Assembly (NCBI GenBank): GCA_012735585.1
Contig: JAAYGX010000076.1
Coordinates: 1-45,619 of the forward strand
DNA: 45,619 nucleotides
Reading direction: 5' to 3'
Source: Tissierella sp.
GTDB lineage: Bacteria > Bacillota > Clostridia > Tissierellales > Tissierellaceae
Each line of letters begins with the position of its first letter. Position 1 is the stretch's first letter. The translations under genes and the position numbers were made by a program. Below are positions 25,647-34,452 of this stretch, in pieces. Under the pieces are notes generated by a model. The model saw only the letters and a list, made by a program, of their open reading frames with translations, had not been told where the DNA came from and ran no database searches.

Positions 25647-27479
25647 TTACTCTAGTTCTATTACACCTGTATTTAATGCAAAATATCTGCCCTTCTGTTC
25701 CATTAAAACCTCATGATCTCCACGTTCTATGATTTCACCTTTTTCAAGTACCATTATGGCATTAGAATCACGAACTGTAGATAATCTATGGGCGATTACA
25801 AATGTTGTTCTACCATTCATCAACTTATCCATACCTTCTGATATCAGTTTTTCTGTCCTTGTATCTACAGATGATGTTGCCTCATCCAATATAAGAATCG
25901 TTGGATTAGCTACTGCTGCCCTTGCTATAGATAATAGCTGCCTTTCACCCTGAGATAGATTTCCACCGTCAGTTGTAAGTATAGTATCATAGCCTTGAGG
26001 TAGATGTTTAATAAAGTAATGGGCATTAGCCAGCTTTGCCGCTTCTTTTACTTCTTCATCTGTAGCATCTAATCTTCCATATCTTATATTTTCTGCAACA
26101 GTTCCTTCAAATAAATGGACATCCTGAAGTACTATAGACATTGTACTTCTTAAATCATATTTTTTAATACGTCTGATATCTATACCATCATAGTATATGG
26201 TTCCTTCATTTATTTCATAGAATCTATTGATAAGATTTGTTATAGTTGTTTTTCCTGCACCTGTAGACCCTACAAAAGCAATCTTTTGTCCTGGCTTAGC
26301 ATAAAGATTAATATTTTTAAGAATTCTTTGTCCTGGTACATATCCAAAATCTACATTTTCAAATGTAATATCACCATTCAGTGGTATTTCTTCATACTCT
26401 CCATTATCACGTGGAACTCTCCAACATAGTCCATTCTTTCCAGTACAATCACTAACAAGTTCAACATCACCTTCATCAATTTCTTCATCTTCATCTAAGA
26501 TTTTAAATATTCTTTCTGCACCTGCTAAAGCTGCAAATAATGTATTTAATTGATTTGAAACCATTGTTATAGGTCTAGATACTGATCTTGTAAATTGTAA
26601 GAAGGCTGCTATATTACCTACACTAATACTACCTTGTATTACAAAATATGCACCTACCATTGCTACAAGCCCATATAATATATAAGATAAGTTTCCCATA
26701 ATTGGCATAAGCATAACACCAAAGGTTGCAGCATTTGTACTTGCTTTTCTTAATTCTTCATTTTTATTTTTGAAATCATCTATGGCACGGTCTTCATAAT
26801 TAAATACCTTAACCACTTTTTGACCTGTCATCATTTCCTCTATATATCCATTCATATCAGCCAATTGAGACTGCTGATTTCTAAAGTTCTTTGCGGATCT
26901 CTGCCCGATAAACTTTACGGAAAAAAGCATAACACCTAACATTAACACAACTATCCCTGTCAGTAGCGGACTGATATATAACATCATAATAAATGTACCA
27001 ACAACTGTTACAAATGAAATAATAACCTGTGATACACTTTGCTCCAAGGATTGATTTAACATATCCACATCATTGGTAAATGTAGACATTAGTTCACCAT
27101 GGGGGTGTCTATCAAAATAAGGAATTGGTAACTTCTCCATGTGAGAAAACATATCTTCACGGATCTTGTGAATCGTTCTTTGTGCTAATCTTGCCATTGA
27201 TAAATTACCAATGTATTGACTTAAGGCCACAATTATAACTAAGGCTACCATTATTAAAATATATTTAATAAATAGGCTTTTATCATGATTTCCAACTAAT
27301 GTATCAATGATAGGGCTTAACATTGAGTTGGTACCTATCTCAGCTATGGATGCAAGAATAATAAATAATATTCCTCCAAAGAATAAGGATTTATTAAACT
27401 TAAAATAGCTAAATAATCTAATTAAGGTTTCCTTTGGGTTAGTTGGTCTCAGTTGAAGTTTTTGTTTTTGATTACTCAT
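25647..27479 (-). CDS. Heterodimeric ABC exporter, subunit 2 (consensus-site NBD)
   Basis: 610 residues: six transmembrane helices (about 30-320) then an ABC domain with Walker A GSTGAGKTT, signature LSQGERQLL and Walker B LILDEATSSVD. A Cys-containing insert between membrane and ABC domains (VSDCTGKNGLCWRVP) is typical of LmrD/YfiC-type subunits. Walker A and B are canonical, but LSQGE is the variant signature of heterodimeric exporters. It starts inside the stop of its partner (ATGA). Probably exports drugs or lipids; the substrate is unknown. Confidence 0.92.
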   Translation of the reverse strand: MSNQKQKLQLRPTNPKETLIRLFSYFKFNKSLFFGGILFIILASIAEIGTNSMLSPIIDTLVGNHDKSLFIKYILIMVALVIIVALSQYIGNLSMARLAQRTIHKIREDMFSHMEKLPIPYFDRHPHGELMSTFTNDVDMLNQSLEQSVSQVIISFVTVVGTFIMMLYISPLLTGIVVLMLGVMLFSVKFIGQRSAKNFRNQQSQLADMNGYIEEMMTGQKVVKVFNYEDRAIDDFKNKNEELRKASTNAATFGVMLMPIMGNLSYILYGLVAMVGAYFVIQGSISVGNIAAFLQFTRSVSRPITMVSNQLNTLFAALAGAERIFKILDEDEEIDEGDVELVSDCTGKNGLCWRVPRDNGEYEEIPLNGDITFENVDFGYVPGQRILKNINLYAKPGQKIAFVGSTGAGKTTITNLINRFYEINEGTIYYDGIDIRRIKKYDLRSTMSIVLQDVHLFEGTVAENIRYGRLDATDEEVKEAAKLANAHYFIKHLPQGYDTILTTDGGNLSQGERQLLSIARAAVANPTILILDEATSSVDTRTEKLISEGMDKLMNGRTTFVIAHRLSTVRDSNAIMVLEKGEIIERGDHEVLMEQKGRYFALNTGVIELE

Positions 27480-29197
27480 TCACCAATCACCCCTTTCTCC
27501 TGTGATTCATAGATTTCTCTATATATTGGTGAGATCTCCAGTAATGTTTCATGGCTACCTGAAGATTCTATCTCTCCTTCATGCATTACTAATATCCTGT
27601 CTGCATGTTGTATGGATGAAATTCTTTGTGCAATTATTATTGTAGTTACATCTCCTAAATCTCTAAATGCTTGTTGTATCCTAGCATCTGTAGTCATATC
27701 TACAGCAGATGTTGAATCATCTAATACTATAATATTAGGATTCTTCATTAAAGCCCTTGCTATAGTCAATCTTTGTCTTTGACCACCGGAGAAGTTACTA
27801 CCTCCCTGCTCCACGATATGATCCAATCCATCCTCATATTTTGAAACAAATTCCCAAGCTTGGGCTTGTTTGAGGGCATTGATGATTAAATCATCAGAGG
27901 CACCTTCATTACCCCATTGCATGTTTTCACGAATAGTACCCGAAAACAATGTATTTTTCTGCAATACAAAGGCTACATGATCACGTAATCCTTCTATATC
28001 ATATTCTTTTACATCAATACCACTTACCTTTACTTTACCTTCTGTTGTATCATAAAGTCTTGGTATTAATTGAACTAAAGTTGATTTAGAGGAACCTGTT
28101 GACCCTATTATGCCTATAATCTCTCCCGAGTTCACTTCAAAGTTAATATTCTTTAATGTATATTCCTTACTACCCGGATATTTAAAACTCACATTATCAA
28201 AACTAATGGAACCATTTTTTATTTCTGTAATAGGTTGTTCAATCTCCTTTATTTCTGAATCCGTATTCCATACTTCCAAAATCCTATCTTTTGATGCAAT
28301 TCCACGTAATAATTGCATGAAAAACATTGAAATCATCATTAAGGACATCATAACTTGTGTAATATATGTTACAAATGATATTAGTTCACCACTGCCCATA
28401 GTGCCCAATACTACCTGTTGTCCACCAAACCACAACACGGCTATGATTGTACCATATATTATTAGATTTAATACGGGCATCACAAAAATTATTATTGATA
28501 TTGCCTTCAATGCTGTATCCCTTAGTGAATCATTTCTCTCTTTAAATCTAAATTCTTCATGTTTTTGTCTATTAAAGGATTTAACAACCCCTATTGCTGT
28601 TAAGTTCTCTTTAATGATTGCATTAACTCTATCAACTCTTGTTTGTAATTTCATAAATAAAGGTCTTGCTTTTGTAAGGACCAATGCTATAATAGCCGCG
28701 GTTAAAGGTATGGATACCATAAATACCCTTGCCAGTGAGGCATTGATAGTAAAGGACATAATTAATGCAAATATCATCATAAATGGTGCCCTAATTGCCA
28801 TTCTAAGACTCATCATTGTAACTTGCCCAATGGTATTACAATCATTTGTAAGTCTTGTAATCAGTGATGATACAGTAAAGTTATCAAGATTAGCAAAGGA
28901 GAAACTTTGAACCTTTTTAAATGTTTCCAACCTAATCTCAGATGCAAAACCGAATCCCGCTCTAGCACCAGCATAGGCACTTAATATACCAAATACCATT
29001 CCTAGAATGGATGCCAACACCATGATAACACCAATTTTTATAACATAGTCTATATCTCTATTTGCTATACCTATATCAACTATCTTTGACATAAGATAGG
29101 GAATCGCCACATCTGCTAAAACTTCTAATATCATAAGTATTGGACAAAGAATAGCAAAAGCTGTATATTTCTTCATATGTGGTAATAGTTTATTCAT
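27476..29197 (-). CDS. Heterodimeric ABC exporter, subunit 1 (degenerate-site NBD)
   Basis: 573 residues: six transmembrane helices then an ABC domain with Walker A GSTGSSKST, signature NFSGGQRQR and Walker B IIVLDDSTSAVD. The Asp after the Walker B Asp replaces the catalytic Glu, marking the degenerate site of LmrC/YfiB-type heterodimers. The start is ATG 29197 with AGGAGG just before. The longer open frame to 29230 overlaps the marR end and has no ribosome binding site. It lies 16 bases after the MarR gene, so it is likely autoregulated efflux. Confidence 0.92.
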   Translation of the reverse strand: MNKLLPHMKKYTAFAILCPILMILEVLADVAIPYLMSKIVDIGIANRDIDYVIKIGVIMVLASILGMVFGILSAYAGARAGFGFASEIRLETFKKVQSFSFANLDNFTVSSLITRLTNDCNTIGQVTMMSLRMAIRAPFMMIFALIMSFTINASLARVFMVSIPLTAAIIALVLTKARPLFMKLQTRVDRVNAIIKENLTAIGVVKSFNRQKHEEFRFKERNDSLRDTALKAISIIIFVMPVLNLIIYGTIIAVLWFGGQQVVLGTMGSGELISFVTYITQVMMSLMMISMFFMQLLRGIASKDRILEVWNTDSEIKEIEQPITEIKNGSISFDNVSFKYPGSKEYTLKNINFEVNSGEIIGIIGSTGSSKSTLVQLIPRLYDTTEGKVKVSGIDVKEYDIEGLRDHVAFVLQKNTLFSGTIRENMQWGNEGASDDLIINALKQAQAWEFVSKYEDGLDHIVEQGGSNFSGGQRQRLTIARALMKNPNIIVLDDSTSAVDMTTDARIQQAFRDLGDVTTIIIAQRISSIQHADRILVMHEGEIESSGSHETLLEISPIYREIYESQEKGVIGE

Positions 29198-29213
29198 AAT
29201 ATTCCTCCTATCC

Positions 29214-29663
29214 TTATAAATTCTTCTCATTATTTAATTTATTCATACTATCTAAATTCTTATTGATTTTAGATAGATATCTATTTAACTCTATCAGTTC
29301 ATCCTCGGAAAAATCCGTAAACATATCTCTATATTTTACATACAAGTCTTCCTTACAATCATCGATCATCAATTGTCCTTTTTCCGTTAAAACTAATCTA
29401 TTGAATCTCATATCAGTCTCTAGAGGTATTTGCTCAAGCATATCTGATTTTAATAGATGCTTGACCATACCGCTGATAGCACCTTCGGTTAATCTCATTT
29501 CCTTAGCAAAAAACTTTTGATTTTTATCAGGATATTTCTCCACACTCATCATAAGATGTAGATGACCAAATGTCAGACCATACTCCTCAATTTTCTGTTG
29601 CATCATTTGTCCTACTTTATGTTGAATCCCTTTTAATTGCATAGCAACTTCTCTTTCAACCAT
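29214..29663 (-). CDS. MarR-family transcriptional regulator
   Basis: 149 residues with a winged helix-turn-helix: FAKEMRLTEGAISGMVKHLLKSDMLEQIP is the recognition region and the wing follows (DMRFNRLVLTEKG). Helices at both ends would form the dimer. First gene of a three-gene operon with the ABC exporter, which suggests repression released by a transported compound. Palindromes at the promoter are likely operators. Confidence 0.93.
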   Translation of the reverse strand: MVEREVAMQLKGIQHKVGQMMQQKIEEYGLTFGHLHLMMSVEKYPDKNQKFFAKEMRLTEGAISGMVKHLLKSDMLEQIPLETDMRFNRLVLTEKGQLMIDDCKEDLYVKYRDMFTDFSEDELIELNRYLSKINKNLDSMNKLNNEKNL

Positions 29664-29692
29664 AACTCTACCCTCCTACTTTACAAGCTCAA

Positions 29693-29727
29693 CAATGGGA
29701 AAATCCTAAAAAAGAATTTTCCCATTG
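29693..29727 (-). promoter_or_regulatory. Long hairpin in the marR operon leader
   Basis: CAATGGGAAAAT and ATTTTCCCATTG form a perfect 12-bp stem with an 11-nt loop. It has no T run after it on the minus strand, so it is not a standard terminator. It may stabilise the transcript or be part of a control element. Confidence 0.6.
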
Positions 29728-29741
29728 ATATCAGATAATAC

Positions 29742-29753
29742 TTTAGCGCTAAA
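29742..29753. promoter_or_regulatory. Palindrome TTTAGCGCTAAA, candidate operator
   Basis: A perfect 12-bp palindrome about 22 bases downstream of the -10 of the marR promoter. Confidence 0.5.
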
Positions 29754-29763
29754 CTAATTTTAG

Positions 29764-29781
29764 TACAATATTATTATTGTA
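29764..29781. promoter_or_regulatory. Palindrome over the -10, candidate MarR operator
   Basis: TACAATA, TTAT, TATTGTA: perfect 7-bp arms that overlap the -10 hexamer, where a repressor would block RNA polymerase. Confidence 0.6.
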
Positions 29782-29804
29782 TAATAGTTTCATATGGTTG
29801 TCAA
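29776..29804 (-). promoter_or_regulatory. Sigma-A promoter of the marR-ABC operon
   Basis: TTGACA (29804-29799), 17-base spacer, TACAAT (29781-29776). Confidence 0.85.
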
Positions 29805-29926
29805 CACTAATTTTAAGTATTTCAATTTATACTTACAAAGATAAGCCTAAAGATTTAATAAACCTTCAGACTTTTATTAGATACCCTAAATTATTTTTAT
29901 TTAATCATTTCATTTATAATTCTATA

Positions 29927-29990
29927 TTATCCCCAATTTTTCATCATTATCAACAGCTTATCCACAAATTATCCACTTTATCTTGATAAC
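29927..29990 (+). promoter_or_regulatory. Cluster of DnaA-box-like motifs
   Basis: TTATCCCCA (29927), TTATCAACA (29947), TTATCCACA (29958, perfect consensus) and TTATCCACT (29969). The last three are spaced exactly 11 bases apart in one orientation. A palindrome TTATCTTGATAA follows (29978-29989). No dnaA, dnaN or other replication gene is near, so this looks like a DnaA-titration or regulatory cluster and not the origin. Confidence 0.6.
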
Positions 29991-29999
29991 TTAAAAAAT

Positions 30000-30041
30000 T
30001 ACCCCCACTTTTTTGTCATTTGGACTTATAAAGTGGGGGTA
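30000..30041 (-). terminator. Terminator of the met operon
   Basis: ACCCCCACTTT and AAAGTGGGGGT form an 11-bp stem just after the metQ stop. On the minus strand it is followed by AATTTTTTAAG. Confidence 0.88.
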
Positions 30042-30059
30042 TATATATGAAATTTAATT

Positions 30060-30878
30060 TTACCAAACAGGGATTGATGAACCTTTGCTATCCTCTGCTA
30101 TAATTTCTTTAACTTCATCCGTATGGTATAGCTCTACAATTCTATTATATACTTCATTGTCTTTATCTTCTGTACGTACTACTATGATATTAACATATTT
30201 ATTTTCACCGGATTTTCCCTCTTCCAAAATAATGGCATCTTCTGATGGAATAAATCCTGCGTCTCTAGCTACTCCAGAATTAATCAAAGCTATTGGTACT
30301 TCTTCAAGTGATGCTGGGATATTTGTAGCTGCCAGCTCTATAATCTCAAAATTTCTAGGATTTTCTATATCCTTAAGGGATGGTAGTTCTCCAGCTGAAG
30401 GGTCCACTGTTATTAATCCATTCTCTTGAAGTAAAAGCAATGCCCTTCCTCCGTTTGTAACGTCATCAGGTATTACTATCTTAGCTCCATCTTCTAATTG
30501 ATCAATACTTGTTATTTGCTTTGAATAGATGCCTAATGGCGCTAATACAGTTTCTCCAATTACAGATAGTTCATATCCATGTTGTTCAACTTCTTGATTT
30601 AAGTATATATGATGTTGGAATGCATTCATTTCTATTTCACCTGAGTCTAATGCAGCATTTGGAAGAGGATATGAATCAAAGAAAACAAGTTCAATTTTGA
30701 TATCTTCCTTAGCCGCTTCTTCTGCAATATGATTCCAAGTCTTAGAATCACTACCGGTCAAACCTACTCTAACAACTGTTGGTCCTTCATCATTTCCATC
30801 TGGACTATTTGTATTACCTGAACTACAACCTACTAAAAATATGGATATAGCTAAAACTAATGTAATTATTCTCTTCAT
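30060..30878 (-). CDS. metQ: Methionine-binding lipoprotein MetQ
   Basis: 272 residues. Signal peptide with lipobox LVGC (Cys at about 18), then the NlpA/MetQ fold: VRVGLTGSDSKTWNHIAEEA, NAFQHHIYLNQ and the conserved late motif NSGVARDAG. It delivers methionine (L or D, or sulfoxide) to MetNI. Last gene of the operon, with a strong terminator behind it. A T-box with a Met specifier upstream supports methionine over other NlpA substrates. Confidence 0.95.
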   Translation of the reverse strand: MKRIITLVLAISIFLVGCSSGNTNSPDGNDEGPTVVRVGLTGSDSKTWNHIAEEAAKEDIKIELVFFDSYPLPNAALDSGEIEMNAFQHHIYLNQEVEQHGYELSVIGETVLAPLGIYSKQITSIDQLEDGAKIVIPDDVTNGGRALLLLQENGLITVDPSAGELPSLKDIENPRNFEIIELAATNIPASLEEVPIALINSGVARDAGFIPSEDAIILEEGKSGENKYVNIIVVRTEDKDNEVYNRIVELYHTDEVKEIIAEDSKGSSIPVW

Positions 30879-30894
30879 TATATATACACTCCTT

Positions 30895-31575
30895 CTAATG
30901 TGATGTTTTTTTGATGATAATATTTCCTATGAATTGAATTATTGTAACAAATATTAAAATAACAATTACTGAAACATAAGTGATATCTTGATAATATCTA
31001 TTGTGACCATATCTGATTACAAAGGATCCAAGTCCGCCTCCTCCTACTGCACCACCCATGGCTGTAAGCCCTAGCAAACTAACTGTGGTAATGGTTGTGG
31101 AACGTGCCAGTCCTGGTATACTTTCCTTTAGATAAACTCTAAATATAATTCCAAGTGGTGATAGTCCCATGGACTGTGCTGCTTCTATCAGGCCTGGATC
31201 GATATCTGAAAGAGCCATATCCACCTGCCTAATAAAGAATGGGGTACATCCTATTATAAGTGGAAATATAGCTCCCTTAACCCCTATAAAAGTTCCGACG
31301 ACAAGTTTCGTTACTGGAATCAAGGCAGTAATCAATATTACAAAAGGTATCGATCTAAATAGATTAACCAAGCTATCAATAATTCTATATATATAAACAT
31401 TCTCAAGTATATTTCCTTTTCTAGTAACTACCATTACAGTACCTAAAAACAATCCTATGACAAAAGAGTATATACCTGATAAGAAAAGCATCTGTAATGT
31501 TTCACCAATACTTTTAATAAACTCTGGCCAATAGTCAAGTAAATTGGGGGTATATTGGGTCATTAAACTATGCAT
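30895..31575 (-). CDS. metI: Methionine ABC permease MetI (MetP)
   Basis: 226 residues, five transmembrane helices. The permease EAA loop is EAAQSMGLSPLGIIFRVYLKES, and LVNLFRSIPFVILITALIP is typical of MetI. The start overlaps the metN end by eight bases. Forms the membrane dimer of the methionine importer. Confidence 0.95.
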   Translation of the reverse strand: MHSLMTQYTPNLLDYWPEFIKSIGETLQMLFLSGIYSFVIGLFLGTVMVVTRKGNILENVYIYRIIDSLVNLFRSIPFVILITALIPVTKLVVGTFIGVKGAIFPLIIGCTPFFIRQVDMALSDIDPGLIEAAQSMGLSPLGIIFRVYLKESIPGLARSTTITTVSLLGLTAMGGAVGGGGLGSFVIRYGHNRYYQDITYVSVIVILIFVTIIQFIGNIIIKKTSH

Positions 31576-32605
31576 ATTTTATCACCTCTACCTTTATTTG
31601 TTTTTCCTTTAGATACTCTATTACCTGCTCTTCCGCTTGTTCTGATATGGTAACTAGTACAATCAGTGAGCCAAGTACTGTATCGGAAATAACATCCACG
31701 TTTGCAAATATAATACTTGGATTTATATTATATTTGCTTGATATTTCGGCAATAATTGGCTCTTTTGTAGCCTCTGTACCTAGAAAATCTAATCTCCAAA
31801 TTCTTTGCCCTGGTTCCAATTCCACAACACTTGATTTTTCCTCAATTAGTTCATCCATTTTGGACAGATTAGATGTAGAATTGATAAAATCCTTTGTGAT
31901 CTGGGCCTGGGGATTTGAAAATATGGAAATTGCATCATTTAATTCTACGACATTTCCACCTTCCATGACTGCTACACGATCGCAAATTTCCTTTATAACA
32001 TGCATTTCGTGGGTGATAATTACAATTGTTATTCCTAGCTTTTGATTAACTTCTTTTAGTAATTTTAAAATTGATTTGGTAGTCTGTGGATCTAAAGCTG
32101 ATGTTGCTTCATCACAAAGAAGTATGCTAGGCTCTGTGGCAAGGGCTCTTGCTATGGCTACCCTTTGTTTTTGTCCACCGGATAACTGAGATGGATATGC
32201 ATCTACCTTATCAGATATTCCCACTAACTCAAGCAAGGACAATACCCTCTCTTTTATTTCCTCTTTACTAATGCCTCTATATTTTAAAGGAAATGCCACA
32301 TTGTCAAAAACTGTTCTAGATCCAAGTAGATTAAATTGCTGAAATATCATACCTATTTTTTGGCGATATTTTCTAAGTTCTTTTTCCTTTAATTGTACTA
32401 AATCTATACCATCTATTAGCACTTTGCCTTTTGTAGGTCTTTCTAAAAGATTGATACATCTTACCAAGGTACTTTTGCCTGCACCACTATATCCTATGAC
32501 TCCAAAAACTTCTCCATTATTTATAGTTAGGTTCACATCTTTTACTGCGGTTACACGCACTTTATCTGATATAAAGTCTTTTGAAATATCTACTAATTGA
32601 ATCAT
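31568..32605 (-). CDS. metN: Methionine ABC ATPase MetN
   Basis: 345 residues. Walker A GYSGAGKST, signature LSGGQKQR, Walker B LLCDEATSALD, His-switch IITHEMHVI. The C-terminal 75 residues form a NIL domain (DVISDTVLGSLIVLVTIS), which binds methionine and inhibits transport when the cell is replete. Lies 9 bases after the amidohydrolase gene. Confidence 0.95.
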   Translation of the reverse strand: MIQLVDISKDFISDKVRVTAVKDVNLTINNGEVFGVIGYSGAGKSTLVRCINLLERPTKGKVLIDGIDLVQLKEKELRKYRQKIGMIFQQFNLLGSRTVFDNVAFPLKYRGISKEEIKERVLSLLELVGISDKVDAYPSQLSGGQKQRVAIARALATEPSILLCDEATSALDPQTTKSILKLLKEVNQKLGITIVIITHEMHVIKEICDRVAVMEGGNVVELNDAISIFSNPQAQITKDFINSTSNLSKMDELIEEKSSVVELEPGQRIWRLDFLGTEATKEPIIAEISSKYNINPSIIFANVDVISDTVLGSLIVLVTISEQAEEQVIEYLKEKQIKVEVIKYA

Positions 32606-32614
32606 ATGAACCTC

Positions 32615-33811
32615 CTATTTGCTTTGATTGGCTATATTTTCTTTATGTTGCTCTTTTATTCTTTGAAGCAAATCAGGATCTAATATAATATCCAGTGCTG
32701 TATTTGCTAATATTTTGGCTCCCAACCTTATGGAACTTAAACCTAATTCGCTTCTTGATGCTTCCCTAAACTCAATACTATGTCCAGCTACATATTCATC
32801 ACATATCTTAATATTTGGATGAATTGTTGGGATCACTTGACTTATATTGCCAACGTCTGTTGAGCCACTACCACCTTTTGTTCTATCTTTGGTTATTTGC
32901 TCACCATATCTATTTAGGTGTTTTTCATAGATTTCATCAAATAATGGGGTAGGCACTACATTATCCACACTATTCTGGAATAGTCCAAATTTGTATTCTG
33001 CACCAGTTTGAAGTGCTGCACCTTTTACTATGTTTTCAAATTTTCTATATAAATCAGTCAGTATTGGTCTTGATTTTGCTCTAAGATAGAATCTAGCACT
33101 GGCATAATCTGGGACCACATTGGCTGCTTCACCACCATTGGTAATTACGCCATGGATTCTTACATCATCTGTTAGATGTTGCCTTAGAGCATTGCTTCCA
33201 TTATATACCTGTATAATGGCATCTAATGCATTGATTCCTTTTTCAGGTGCTCCTGCAGCATGGGAGGATTTTCCAAAGAATTCTACATCAACTGGATCAT
33301 TAGCTAAGGATGTACCTGTAACACCATGTTCATATCCAGGATGTACCCCTAATGCTACATCTACATCATCAAAGAATCCTTCTCTTACAAAACTACCTTT
33401 TGCACTTCCATTTTCTCCACCTTCTTCTCCTGGAGTACCATAGACTCTGATTTCTCCCCCTACTTCATCTATTACAGCCTTTAGGGCTACTGCTGCCAAT
33501 GAGGAAGTCGCTCCAAATAGATTATGTCCACATGCATGACCTATTCCTGGAAGTGCATCATACTCAGCGTAGAAGACAAGAGTTGGCCCTTCTTTATTAC
33601 TTTTATATCTTGCATCAAATCCTGTACGATGCCCTGCTACATCTAGTTTTACATCAAAACCTTCCTCCGAAAGCTGCTCTGATAATATCTTACTTGCAAA
33701 GAATTCATAATTACTTACCTCTGGTTTTTCATGAATACTTAAGGCTATATCCTTGTAGGTTTGTAATTTTTGATCTACTGTTTCTTCGATTTTGTATATT
33801 AGATTTGTCAT
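32615..33811 (-). CDS. M20-family amidohydrolase/peptidase (AbgB-like)
   Basis: 398 residues. Metal-binding motifs of the M20 family: ALPGIGHACGHNLFG, GTPGEEGGENGSAKGSF and GVHPGYEHG, with late TKGGSGSTDVGNIS and AGHSIEFREAS. A dimerisation insert lies between. Such enzymes cut N-acyl or aminobenzoyl amino acids or dipeptides. It is the first gene of the metNIQ operon behind a methionine-type leader, so I infer that it frees methionine from an N-acyl-methionine or Met-dipeptide. RBS AGGAGG. Substrate unproven. Confidence 0.88.
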   Translation of the reverse strand: MTNLIYKIEETVDQKLQTYKDIALSIHEKPEVSNYEFFASKILSEQLSEEGFDVKLDVAGHRTGFDARYKSNKEGPTLVFYAEYDALPGIGHACGHNLFGATSSLAAVALKAVIDEVGGEIRVYGTPGEEGGENGSAKGSFVREGFFDDVDVALGVHPGYEHGVTGTSLANDPVDVEFFGKSSHAAGAPEKGINALDAIIQVYNGSNALRQHLTDDVRIHGVITNGGEAANVVPDYASARFYLRAKSRPILTDLYRKFENIVKGAALQTGAEYKFGLFQNSVDNVVPTPLFDEIYEKHLNRYGEQITKDRTKGGSGSTDVGNISQVIPTIHPNIKICDEYVAGHSIEFREASRSELGLSSIRLGAKILANTALDIILDPDLLQRIKEQHKENIANQSK

Positions 33812-33824
33812 TTTATATTCCTCC

Positions 33825-33955
33825 TATTTAAAGTAATTTAGTCCTCAGCGATTCGCAGTCTCGCAACCTTTATTTGCCCCGCAGGGTTTTGTTCGGGAGT
33901 CCTGTAGGGGCATCACAGATTTGTTCGCTATGTTATTTTTACTAAAGTTTTTTAA
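33825..33955. repeat. Leader palindromic element C
   Basis: Begins TATTTAAAGTAATTT (33825), as element A does 141 bases further on. Holds a hairpin TGCCCC...GGGGCA (33875-33912) and the CATC...GTTCGCTATGTTA end shared with A and B. Lies directly upstream of the amidohydrolase gene. Confidence 0.6.
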
Positions 33956-33965
33956 TATAGTTTCG

Positions 33966-34103
33966 TATTTAAAGTAATTTGGTCATTGGCCATGTGACGC
34001 AGGCGAATCCTAGCTAATTCATTTGCTCGTTCCACTCGCATGAATTAGGGATTCTTTGCGTTTGACCTACATCAGTTCACTATCGTTCACTGTGTTAGGT
34101 CAT
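33966..34103. repeat. Leader palindromic element A
   Basis: Starts TATTTAAAGTAATTT (33966). Contains a long hairpin with arms GAATCC/GGATTC and CTAATTCAT/ATGAATTAG (34005-34054), then a 34-bp block from CCTACATC (34066) to TGTTAGG (34099). It ends five bases from the T run of the T-box terminator. Confidence 0.65.
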
Positions 34104-34147
34104 AAAAAAAAGCTCCCATCCCTTTGCTTATGCAAAGGGACGAAAGC
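34104..34147 (-). terminator. Terminator stem of the Met T-box
   Basis: On the minus strand AAGCTTTCGTCCCTTTGC, ATAA, GCAAAGGGATGGGAGCTT, then a run of eight T. It competes with the antiterminator formed with the T-box sequence. Confidence 0.92.
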
Positions 34148-34385
34148 TTCGTGTTACCACCCTTAGTTTATACCTACCTCACGGTAATGTACCTCTTCAA
34201 GTACGCAGGATATATCTCCCTTAATACTCTAGCACTATAACGTGTGCAGACGTGATTGTTTAAAAATTCAACAATCAGACTCCGAGGCCATATTCAGCTT
34301 GCTAGTCCTTATTCCTTCTCACCAATCAGGAACTCTCTGTACAAGTATTCACACGCTTACTCTTCTCTTCCAAGTCATTTTATTT
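34104..34385 (-). ncRNA. T-box leader, methionine type (specifier AUG)
   Basis: The T-box sequence AGGGTGGTAACACG lies at 34163-34150. The specifier loop reads GAATATGGCCTCGGAGT, giving specifier ATG at 34291-34289 followed by a purine. The TGGT bulge predicts pairing with the ACCA end of a tRNA with A at position 73, which fits tRNA-Met. Stem I (with AGAAGAGTAAGCG and AGAGAGTTCC) precedes it. Uncharged tRNA-Met should favour the antiterminator and allow expression of the amidohydrolase and metNIQ. Confidence 0.92.
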
Positions 34386-34415
34386 ATTTTAATTCTATGT
34401 TTAAACTTATTAAGT

Positions 34416-34444
34416 ATTTTAATACTGGCTTTAAATTTTGTCAA
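34416..34444 (-). promoter_or_regulatory. Promoter P2, between the riboswitch and the T-box
   Basis: TTGACA (34444-34439), 17-base spacer, TAAAAT (34421-34416). It would start a transcript near 34409, just before T-box stem I, that bypasses the SAM riboswitch. Confidence 0.7.
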
Positions 34445-34452
34445 GTGTTCCC

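Larger units (their letters stand above)
29805..30059. other. AT-rich non-coding stretch between marR and metQ
   Basis: No convincing gene. The part nearest marR holds the promoter and operators; the part nearest metQ holds the metQ terminator. Between them lies a row of DnaA-box-like motifs (29927-29990). The open frame on the plus strand here has no ribosome binding site and a low-complexity product. Confidence 0.6.

Noticed and set aside
28110-28910. A 266-codon plus-strand open frame antisense to the ABC exporter gene
   Set aside because: The opposite strand encodes a full ABC transporter with all motifs; this frame has no ribosome binding site and no recognisable domain.
29777-29986. 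A 69-codon plus-strand open frame upstream of the marR operon
   Set aside because: Its start overlaps the marR promoter, it has no ribosome binding site, and its end is made of the DnaA-box-like repeats.
29927-29990. The DnaA-box cluster as the chromosome origin
   Set aside because: No dnaA, dnaN, rpmH or other origin genes are near, and only four box-like motifs are present.
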